Below are positions 13,401 through 25,400 of a DNA stretch of 64,000 nucleotides, piece by piece. A program made the position numbers and the translations under genes. This stretch comes from Owenia fusiformis (lineage: Eukaryota; Annelida; Polychaeta; Sabellida; Oweniidae): NCBI GenBank assembly GCA_903813345.2, contig CAIIXF020000008.1, positions 29,762,005 to 29,826,004 on the forward strand, written 5' to 3'. Below the pieces are notes generated by a model. That model worked only from the letters and a program-made list of their open reading frames with translations. It was not told where the DNA came from and searched no databases. Position 1 is the first letter of the stretch; each line of letters starts with the position of its first letter.

Positions 13401-16400
13401 ACAAAACGCTGAAACGTGATCATTTCCTTCATTCATTATGGACTATTTTAAGGTAATATTAGCTTTGTATGATGCAGGAAGCACCAACTGATAGATACTC
13501 ATCGAAAGGATGCATCGATTTACAAAATGTGACATGTTTTCTGCATTTTAGTGTAAGTTCTCTTTTATCGCCCACTATATTTTTGATTTTTTTCTGATAT
13601 ATTCGTTAATATTTGGTCATTCCTCATTATTTCTTGAACTCTGTGAAGTGGGGTGGGCGCTTATTAGGGGTGGGCCCTTAAGACGGCGATAACGGTATTA
13701 TGATTTGGGGAAGATGTACATGGAAGAGATTTTTATTTCATGATGGTGATTTCTATTTCATATTTTCATTCAAATTAAATAATTCTGTGTTCAATTTCTT
13801 GCATTTCTATATAACATTTAGACCACTACATTAGTATGTTTGTTCACTTAATTCCTTTCTTCTTTTCCACTCCAATTTACATTTCAAAATGTATTTTATT
13901 ATTACAACTTCATATTCCCTACCTTCAATGGAGAGCAGCATGTGAGTTTTCCTTTTGCAATCGCAACACTGACACAAAGTTTACTTTGTTGTTGACGTCT
14001 TTCAGCTCGTCGCTTTCTTTGCTGTTTCTGTTTTTGGTCCATAATTGTATAACCGTGTTCGTCACTACTTTCAGAGTCAGAGCTTGATTCTGGAATTCAA
14101 TAGAAATGTCACAAATGTTTAAATCTGAAAACATTCTTCGTAAATTTCCCATCAAAGAAATAACCATTATGATGTCTTATTTTACCTAAACAAAATATAC
14201 ATTAAGAGTAACTGAGTGAAAAACAACTCACCATACTGTAAAGCTGATCGACACATAATGAACCTGTCTCTATGAGCATCTTGACTCATTAGCTGTGTAG
14301 CCAGGTCTAGGCCCCAGGGTGGCTGCATGTGCATGTTGGAGCCCTGACTCGTCAAGGGGGAAGGAGCGAGGGCCTCCCACATCAACAAATCATTGTTGAT
14401 CCTGGAAATATATACAAATTTTAATGATAACAAGGCATTTACATTCAAAATGTCACCACCTGCCATTTGTTAAAGATGCCAAATGCTGACTGCTGAACAC
14501 CAACCACCAAACACCATCCATAAAAAAGTAGGAGACACAACAATATGTCACCACTTGTTGTAATGACATAATAAAACTTAATGAAAATGACAAAACAATA
14601 TTTCTGGTATTAGTCCAGTAAGTTGTACCTAGGGAGAGATTGAATATTGGGTTTATCCTGAGGGAAGATATTATATCTTTGGGATGACCTTATTATGCAA
14701 TGATTACTTCGATATTCATAACAAAACACCCTACGCTATCTTAAACATAAAAATATCGACTTATACAAACATTGTTCTACAGAAATAATACAATACTAAA
14801 ATTCGATTTTTTTAATTGTATGAAAAAAGAGTTTGTAGAAAAAATATGATTTTGCTGTATCGAGATGGATATGAAAAACCATGCAAAATGTGTCAAAATT
14901 GACCTTTTAAACTAGCTCACCTGTTGTATAGAAGTTCATAGAAAGCCTTGGTTGGAAATACTGCATTGACGTTTGGAAGAGTAATGTCAATAGTCATTAG
15001 AGTGTTGGAAATCGACTTTTCCACAAATTCTTGTATTTCTTTCTTATCCCCTGGTATTACCATCTGTAAAATATGAAGGTTATGTACTGGGAGATTTTGG
15101 ATATACATGTAGGTTTTATCATGTGGGAAGTATCAAGAAATTGAGAAAACATGTGAATTTGTATATTAGTTTTATCCAGAGTGAAATATCCATGTCACCA
15201 GTGAAAGCATCTATAATATAATTGTAAACATTGTAAAAATCATTATGCAATACATATTGAATAAATCATAATAATTTTTCTTTTAAAGTCAATGTTTATA
15301 TGGCCATGTTCATCATTATGATCATGAATTAAGAACTCCCTGTTCATATCTGGAATGTCTATACAATCTCATGTCATTTACATTATATGCACATTTTTGA
15401 TTACATTCTTGATGTAATTCCACTCCTTTACATAATTTGCCATTTCAAAGTGTTAACACATGATTCATTATTTTGTCTTAAGGGTCTCATTTTCTTTCAG
15501 GACGCACTCACCTCATCTCCCTCGTGGATCACCTTCTTTGCTGAAAATGGCGACGGATCTTTCTTCGTGAATTGACATGCTCCATTTAGCGAATCAAAAT
15601 ATTGTCCAGTGTCATCAATTTGAGGAGTGTCATCTTCTAACACTGAATTATTTTTTGGAAACATTTTTATCACAATTCGTGGCCAATCAAATCCTTTGTC
15701 TGGTATTGTAAAATCGTCAGTTTTGGCGGGACTTATCCTGGCGAAGGAAATTGGTGGTTGACTAGGTGCTTCTTGAAATAAGCCTAGAATGTAAATAGAA
15801 CAAGGCATTAACATGTAAAATGTCATCACCTGCCATTTGTTACAGATACCAAATGTCAATTGCTGAAAGCCAACAGCCACCGGGCGAATGCCAAACACAA
15901 AACATCATCCACAAAAAGGTTTGAGACTATAACAATATGACACCACAAGTGCTGGCATTACAATACAATTTAGTAGGGGTGAGACGACAACCCGATGAGT
16001 CGAGGACTCGCGGGTTTGGGGCTTCGAGTCGAATCGAGTCGAAGTTGATGAATCGAATCATTTTCGAGTTGAGAAAAAAATTCGAAAAAATAAAAAAAAT
16101 CAGAAAAATACTGTCAATATGCATGTTTTTACTCGATATTGCGTTGAATATATAAGTTTCAATGACTTGGATATGCTTATATTAAATTATTATATTGTAT
16201 GTACACATAAATGAAAGAATATATGTAATAAAATCAGAATAAACTTACGACGAATTGTGTTTGTTTATATTTCCGGCTTTCCACCATTGACGCATTAAAA
16301 ATACGAACGGTCAAAAGCGATGTTGTTCGCACTTTCGCGACTCGAAACGGATTCGAAACTCGAATCGTCATTTTCTGACTCGAATCGGATTTGACTCGAA

Positions 16401-19400
16401 TCGGATTTTTTCGACTCGTCTCACCCCTACAATTTAGCATGTAAAAACTAGATGTCTATTATTTAATACTTTATTCCTTGCCAATTCTACTCTATGTTAC
16501 ATTTTAAAACATGACCACTGCCATTAACTATGTGCCAGTTTACTTACAGTATTCCTTGGAATTTACCCTCCTTTTTACTCTTAGTAACAATACTAACAAT
16601 ACAACATATGGAAATAAAATAATAATAATAAATAATACACTCAGAACTGATGGACCTTTAATAAAAAAAATACCATTTTATCCAGCATCTTTTTCTTCAA
16701 ATCTCAGGAAATCAATCTGAATTGTTTGAAAATAAAAATCTTAGAAAGTTTAAGTAATATTTTAAACACCCCATTGTTTAAAGATTGGTTCTTTTACCAT
16801 GTGCATCTTTACAAATAAACTCATATTTCTGGGTCGTTTCTGATGTTTGGTAGCTCGTCTGAAAGTCAAGGTCAGAGAGTTCAAGGATGAGAACCTCTTT
16901 ACGTAACGATCTCCTCCACCACGGCATCTTGTCGATACCTTGTCCCGTTCTAAGATCTGGGATCGGAAACCTGTAAAAAAGCACTATATATAGCGAAAAT
17001 AAGAGAATGTCAATGTTTTTCCAAAGATTAGACAAGGCATTAACATGCAAGATGTCACCACCTGCTATTTATTAAAGACGCCTGTAAACCGCTGTTCACA
17101 AAAAAAGTTTGAGACTAACAAAATGTAACCACTTCTTGTGGTAACATAAAAATGGGCCAGATCTATTTTTGTGAACTGACTTCTAGTAATAGTGGAATCA
17201 ATTGGTGCAAGGCCCCCATAGGGACCTTGCGTTTTCATACTAAAGTTCGTTTTGGAATTTTTTCTTATTGTTTTATGTATTTCAAGACATTTTAGAGACA
17301 GGGCCCTTTTTCTAAAGCCCTTTTTAGAAAAATAATTGAGATTACAGAGGATACCCATTATTACTGCTTTTTAACACATTGTGAACAGAAAATTCAAATT
17401 TCAAACTCTTTATCTCACTATAATAATTCCCCAATGGAGAATGGAAGTTGAGCAACCAAACTTGGCACAAAGTTGGACCCTAAGATAAGCTCTAATCTGA
17501 GGGGTTTGATCTTTTGTGAAATCATACATTTGCCTAGCAACCACATAGCAACCATCTAAAATAACACATTTTACAATATAGATCCACTTAATATATGCTA
17601 GGATGCTATAAGAGTATTACAAAGAGTCTTCTTATCCTAAAATACAATAATTCAAACATATTTACAGAAGTGACATCACCATGTTCTATTATCACCATGT
17701 TCCTATTATATGCTCACTTGTATGCTTTTGAATCCCTTCCACATTATTTCTTAACATACAGAAATTGTATTTAAGCATAAATGATGCAGTTATGCCTGAC
17801 CATTTTCCCTAACAACTTCCTAGCAACGGCTTAAAATAATGCTTAAATTTGCCTAGCAATGACCTAGCAACAGCTTAAAATAAAAATCTCACTATATTTC
17901 CACTATTATGTAATATGTACAGGGTGATCCAGAAGTAACGTCAAAGATGTTGTAATTTCAAAAGTATTCATCAGATCTTCATGAAATTTGGTATACATGT
18001 ACCCACAACATTTCTGAGTTACCATCTCAAAGATTGGAATTCAATCATTTCATTGGTTGAAATTATGGTTGCTATAGTAACCCGATATCGCGTAACCCGG
18101 GGCAAATTACTTAACGTGTAATGCGTAATCTCAAAATATCAACAAGATCTGAAATTGTTATATCCTCAACATTTTATTTCACAACAATATAAATCATACA
18201 ATTGCACAGTTACTAATAATAGTTCATTCTACATAATTGCCACCATTTGCAACACATTTCTCATGTCTGGATACCCATTCCTTGAACACAGAATTAAATC
18301 CATTAGAACTCATTCCTTGTAGGGCTAGTACTACGGCATTTTTCAATTCCTCACAGGATTGAAAATTATTTCCACTAAGGTTTCTTTTTAGTTCCCCATA
18401 CAAATAAAAGTCACTGGGGGCAAGATCAGGTGAATAAGGGGCATGTTCAAGTTGTTGAAATCCAAGTGTTTGGACTGTGTTGCTGGTCAGGATTGCAGTG
18501 TGCGTAGGGGCATTGTCCCAATGCAAGATCAGATAAACTGCTGCAGATGTCCGGGACGCTTTTTCCTCAGGGAACGTTGAAGATCACGCTTCAGAACCTG
18601 AAAAACAAATGTTTAATGGTTGTTAAACCAGTTGTTTCATTGATTGGATTTGGATTTGAATCATGGCCATGGAGTTATAATTATATTGACAGTGAACAAC
18701 ATTTAAATACTTTAATTTAAAAATAAAATTCACAGTATGATGTATTATTAGAACAAATGATATCTTACCTTTGCAATGTAAACGGCATTAATTCTCTGGC
18801 CAATGGGAACAAAATGGGTTAACACCATTCCTCTAATGTCAAAGAATGTCACAACCATTTGTTTCTTTTGTGGAATTCCTGGTACTATTTTAGGCTTGGT
18901 TGGTGTTGGGGAGTTGTCATGTTTCCACGATGAACTTTGTTGCGTGGTCTCTGGGATGTAGAATGATAGCAATGATTCGTCACTCGTAATGATCTTGTTA
19001 AGAAAGTCATCTCCATCTCTCCGATATTTTGCAAGAAAGTCCCTTGAAGCCTTAACACGCCGGTCTTTCTGCTCCTGTGTCAAGTCATGCGGCACCCATT
19101 TAGCAGACACCTTCTTTAACAGACAGTTCTTTGTCAGTATCCGTTGCACAGTCCCATAGCTCAGATCGTGTTTTTCAGCCAATTCTCTGATAGAAATTTG
19201 CCTATTGTCCATAACATCAGCTTCAATTGCTTTGATGGTTTGATCATCGAATGACGACACTGGCCTGCCTCCTCGCTGCTTGTCTACCACTTCATCATAT
19301 CCACTGGAATACTTGTTAAACCACCTGTAAATGTTTCTCTCAGCAATGGCAGCTTTACCATATGCCTTCTTTATCTGTCTTATAGTCTCTTTTACACCTT

Positions 19401-22400
19401 TCCCCAACTTTACACAGAACTTAATGTTTGTTCTTTGCTCTATTTTACTCTGACTTGGCGCCATCTTGAATTGGGTGGGTTAGTGTCCTTGGTCATGTTA
19501 GTATTTGTCATGGATGATGGAAGCAATTCAAAGAAATTGAAAGCTTTTTATGAATGCCTATTGTGACATCACAACTATTACATATTTGTTACCATGGCAA
19601 CAAATATAAAAATCATAGAAAACAAACAATGAACATTTTCAAATGTTACTGACTTTTTAAATTAGAGAAATTCACAAAAACGTTATGGTTTCTCTTCAAT
19701 TTGCCCCGGGTTACGCGATATCGGGTTACTATAGCAACCATAATTTCAACCAATGAAATGATTGAATTCCAATCTTTGAGATGGTAACTCAGAAATGTTG
19801 TGGGTACATGTATACCAAATTTCATGAAGATCTGATGAATACTTTTGAAATTACAATGTCTTTGACGTTACTTCTGGATCACCCTGTATGTCTTTTAATT
19901 GATAAAGCTTTGTTGCTGCACACTCAAAAAACTGTAGTCTCTTGTGTAAAGCATGATGGGACATTTCTTGTCTTATGTTTATCAAATTGCAAAAGTCCTG
20001 CAATTCATGTTTCAGTTCTGAGATAAAGTAAACACAAAATATTCATCATATTTATCCTTGTTACATTTTCAGCATTAATACCTCTAAGATAATACTATAT
20101 TTGGGTTAATTGCTACAATCTCCTTTGCAATTGCATAGTTTCGGTACAGTAGAATGCACCGTGGCATTTGCAGTTCCCTTTCCAGTCACATTTGGTGCAT
20201 CCACATTTAATTATGACTTTACATGCCTCTGACGCTTGCGACAGTATTGTCCATCTGGGTACCCACAATCCTGATGCGCTCCCAAACCATCCCCATAGGT
20301 TTGTTGAAGGAAGAACTGGATCCACTATGTGCCATTGCCCCCATACATGTGCTCCTTGGAGCATGACATGATAGAGTTCTGCATCGCTTTTTGGAGGTAC
20401 TCTACCGGGATCCATCTGTCATGAGTGAACATGTGCCTGCGCATGGTTTTGAGATTTGTCTCGCTGTTTGTAGGCTGGTAAACCAGGATAATGAACCTCT
20501 CAATTGTGCCCATAACTTCTGTTGTTGTTACGGTTGATGGGCGATCTACTAGAGTCAAAAGGACACTTGTTAGATCATTACATAAGTTCCATTGCTTGAA
20601 AACTGTCACCTTGCTCTGATGGTAAAATCCAGACATGGTATCAGTTCCAGTATGGGCGTGGAACATTAGCAAGGCGCATGATCTTTGTGGTTCTAGTGCT
20701 CTAGCAATCTCATGAACTGGAATGTAGCGATACGTTTTGCATTTTGAAAATGCTACATAGATCTCAATCTGTAGCTCAGAGGCACAGGCTAAGGCTATCA
20801 CAATAACATTACTGTCCACTGATCTTATCATAAATGTCCTGCAACCTTTTCCGACACCATGAGACACATGCAAAAACAAATATGTATCTGCCTCATGACA
20901 TTGTTAATTTTCCACATTTGGATAGTAATATTCTACTGAACACAATTATGGAGTTTATGTATCCCGACAGGGTGTGTTCAAAATACTAGTATATAGATTT
21001 TAAATCAAGACACTACTGATTAAATCGTTAGGTCAAGGTTATACTTGTAAAAAGCTTAAAATCCTGTCTGGGATTTGCTGAAACATACAAGTCATTAATT
21101 TCAAAGTTTCAAGTTTTACCACGACTTGAGATGTGAAGGATGTAGGAATTGTGCAAAGAGCTCTATCTTTCAAGAAAGTCTTGCCAATATTGCTTGGTAG
21201 TTTGGTGTTAGGATAGGATTTCTCAGAAACAATGACAACAAGATAGAGTTCTTCGCACTACTAGCAACTGTTACAAGACATATTATGGCAGACGATAGAG
21301 TCTTTGTCTCAAACATTGAAGGAGAGTGCATCCGTAATCCTGCTATGCCATAATAGTCCCTGCTCCCAGGAAGAGGCAGATACACATATGTTTTTGGATG
21401 TGTCTTATGGTGTCGGAAAAGGTTGCAGGACATTTATGATAAGATCGGTGGACAGTAATGTTGTGATAGCCTAATAGCCTGTGCCTCTAAGCTACAGATT
21501 GAGATCTATGTAGCATTTTCAAAACTAACACTACATTCCAATTTATGAATTTGCTTGAGCACTAGGACCACAAAGATCATGTGTGCTGCCAATGTTCCAC
21601 ATCCTTACTGGAACTGATACCACATCTGGATTTTACCATCATAGCAAGCTTACAGTTTTCAAGCAATGGAACTTATGTTATGATCTTACAGGTGCCCTTT
21701 TGACAAGAAGCACATGGGGGCAGTGGTATATAGTGGATCCAGTTTTTCCTTTACCAAGCCTATGGGGATGGTTTAGGAGCCCATAAGTATTGTGGGTGCC
21801 CAGATGGAGAATATTGCCCAAGCATCCATAGCACGTAAAGTCATAATTAAATGTGACTGCACCAAATGTGACTGCAAAGGGAACTGCTAATGCCATGGTG
21901 CATTCTACTGCATCGAACTATGCACCTGTAAAGGAAATTGAAGCAATTCACCAAAATAGAGTATTATCTTAGGGGTATCAATGCTGAAAATGTATCATGA
22001 AGTATCAATGTGATGAATCAGAACTGAAACATGAATTGCAATTTGATAAACGTAAGACAAGGAATGTCCCATCATGCTTTACACAAGAGACTAAAGATTT
22101 TTAAATGAGCAACTATAAAGCTTTATAAATTACTAAAGACATATATATTGATTTTTCTTTAAGTCATACAGTGGATATATAGTGAAATTCTTATAAGAAA
22201 CATTGCTATTTTAAGATGTTGCTGGGTCGTTGCTAGGCAAATTTAGCCTTTAGTTCAAGCCGTTGCTAGGGAAAAGGGTCAGACATAACTGCATCAATAC
22301 ATTTGCTATATGTTAAGAAATAATGTGGAAGAGATCCAAAAGCAGTGAACATATAATAGATATATGGTCTGCAAATGTCAAAATGGGCATTTTGATGTCA

Positions 22401-25400
22401 CTTCAGTAAATATGTTGAAATTGTTGTATTTTAAGATAAGAATACTTTTTTGTAATGGTCTTATAGCATCCTAGCATATATTAAGTGGATTTATATTGTA
22501 AAATATGTTATTTTAGGCAGTTGCTATGTGGTTGCTAGGCAAATATAAGAAAATATAAGATATCACAAAAAATCAAAGCCCTAAGATTAGAGTTTATCTT
22601 AGGATCTAACTTTGTGCCAAGTTTGGTTGCTCAATTCCCATTCCCCAATGGTGAATTATAGTGAGATAAGGAGTTAGGAATTGGAATTTTCTATTAAAAT
22701 TGTGTTAAAAAGCAGAAATAACAGGTATCCTCTGTAATCTCAATTATTTTTCTAAAAAGGGCTTTAGAAAAAGGGCCCGGTCTCTTAAATAACTTTAAAT
22801 ACATAAAACTATAAGAAAAAACTCAAAAACAAACTTTAGTATGAAAACGCAAGATCATTCACCAATTGATTCCGCTATAAAGGTTATTGGTGAATATATC
22901 AGAATAAAGTATTATATTCAAAATCAAGCCTTTTCTGATAGCTCTATAGGTTACCAAATGTTTTTTTAGTGACCCCCCATCTCTCCAAGCGACATACCTG
23001 ACATTGATTGTTGCCATTGGAGATGTGATGTGAAGATCTGTGATTCTATCTGAGCCAGATGGATTCTCGTCCAATGCCTGGCTAAAACAGGATTGCTGAA
23101 AAAAAAGAAATGGAATACATGTAAGAAAAGACTACGATATAGCTTTATTTTCACTTTTTGTATTTATTCAAAAAGAAATAAACAAGTTTGAGAATATCCT
23201 GTACTTTTCAAAAATCATGACATTCTATTATTCCACCAAGACTTTGAAAGTGCAAAGGATACAAAATATTTATAATAAATTACCATACTATACTAGGATA
23301 ACTACCATATTCAGGTCTGTATTAATGTATCTGACACGTGTCCCCTCCCTGAGGTATGTTGGCTCAAGGGTGATGGATTCAGCAGCGTGTGTATTATATT
23401 ACTAATACATGTACTATACTACAATAACCATGGGATAATTACCATATTCAGTCCTGCATTTGACATATATCCCCTCCCTGAGGTATGCTGGCTCAAGGGT
23501 GAAGGGTTCAGCAGGGCGTGTATTCTATCTACAATGGTGACATCAAGCTCAGATTTGATACGTCCAAGTTCTAGGTTTATGCTGGTTTTCGGGGGTCCCT
23601 TGTTTCTTCTAGAGTTCTGAAATTACATTGAAGCACTTTTTGATTGAATTGAGATATTGTTTCCTCTTGGTTAAATAAAGAATCATACTTTGATGTTGAA
23701 ACAAGCTTTGATTTGAAAAATCCTATGGCACACAAAAAAGGTGTTTTCAAAATCATTTAGAACGAGATATTTAACTCAACTTAGTCGAGGAATAAACCAT
23801 AGGTTCTAGGCCGATATAAAGATGGCAGTAGTGTAGTTAGTCTCTTGAATGCCCAAGCCACATTTGCTTTGAAATCAGCCGGCGCCTGGCTGGTTGAGTA
23901 TTTTGTTCAGGTTTGTATTCAGTTTTGAACAAAATACTCAATTGGGCAGGCGTAGGTTAGAGCAAATGTGACCCAGGCATAAGGAGAATATACATTATAA
24001 ATAGGTAGACTGCACTGCCATCTTTATAAGAGCATTCTTTCAATCACCTGTAGCCTGAAATAAACAAACCCTACCTGGTTTGAGCTTTCAATTGACTGCA
24101 TTCTTAGTTTGACACATGGGGAAGCTGAACTATGTAGACTTCCATACATAGAAGTTTTAACATCTCCAACATCTAATAGAAACACCAGTAGCTGAAAATA
24201 CATGGACATGTATTGTAAATTAGAGACAATATAAATGAGGACTTGGGAAACTATCTTAAAATAAAACAAAATATAGATGTCTACTATTCTATGAAACCAT
24301 TTCAACAAAGCAGTCGAGATGTTCTGAGATGCGTACTCCTCATTTTAACAAATAATTCATTATAACGATGGCGACGGCATATTTGATCATGTGATTATTT
24401 TCTGCTCTTCGAGGAATTTGCGCCATTTTGCATTGGGACAACAAAAGCCACTTGTTAAGTGTTCAACGGAGGGAATCTTAAACTTTTATTAACTCAGTGT
24501 TCACAAAAAAAATTTCTTTTACAAAGCCAGGCATTTTAACAAATTAAGTTTCCATAAAATTTCACTGATATATGAACCTGCCCTTTGAGTCTCTCTACAC
24601 ATCATATGCAGGCCCATTCCCAGGATTTTTCACTTTTTGCAAAATTCCAGGGGGGTTCACTTGTGACAATTTTGGTCCAGAAATGGCCAAAATCACATAA
24701 AAAGTGCTCAGAATGGTGTTGAAGGACCCACGGTCCTATGCTCACACAGTTTGGAACCTTCAGAGGAATTTATATCCTGACTTTCAAACAAAAATATTGA
24801 TTTGGATTTGTAGTCTCGAACTTTGAGAAACTTAGATAGCATAGTTATGTGACCTAGTTTGATGACCTTTGACCTTGAAAATTTTACTTATTCAGAGCTC
24901 AGTAAGGTCTTTTGTGATTAAGCTGACCAAAATTTACATCCAAAAATCAATTTGAAAAACAACTTTTTTGACCTTTCGAAGGTCACTGAAGGTCAAGTAA
25001 AGGTCAAATCCTAAAACTAATGTCAGATTTGAACTCCTGGCAACTTGTAGATGATTTTCAAAAAAAAAATTTGGTCAAATTGAAGCAAGTTGAAAAATAA
25101 CTTATTTTTACTGTTTTTTGACGTCAAATATTTCAAAAACGGTAAAAATTTGATGCTGACATATATTGAGAAATATGTAGGGAATGCTTAAATCTATTAA
25201 TGATGTAATTTATTGCAGGAAATGATCAAGTATAAGGCAAACTTTAAGAATCTTGTCAATCACAAAACCTGCCATTGACTTTATACATGAGAAAGTTTCC
25301 TGAAAATGACTAAGTCCTACTTTTTTTCAAATTTTATAGAGTAAACACCAAAAACCGTAATTCCAAGAGCTTTGAAATCTTCAGAGGACATAAGTTGCAT

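Larger units (their letters stand above)
17190..22890. repeat. 5.7 kb imperfect palindrome in ATG2 intron 15
   Basis: Left arm about 17190-20905, right arm about 21370-22890 in reverse orientation. Matching landmarks: TTTTCATACTAAAGTT at 17236-17251 against its complement near 22840; the GGTTGCTCAA block (17440-17530 against 22580-22660); the coding remnants at 20.1-20.9 and 21.4-21.9 kb. The left arm contains the mariner; the right arm keeps the empty site near 22140, so the inverted duplication is older than the mariner. The centre (about 20905-21370) is single copy and holds more of the right-arm gene remnant. Confidence 0.85.

Noticed and set aside
22966-23154. Alternative frame of ATG2 exon 15 (SNPVLARHWTR...)
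   Set aside because: It does not match ATG2 and its phase disagrees with exons 14 and 16; the frame giving DLHITSPMATINVR does.
24840-25020. GACCTTTGACC / AGGTCA-like stretches as nuclear-receptor response elements
   Set aside because: They lie inside a mobile element of low complexity and lack regular spacing; chance matches are expected.
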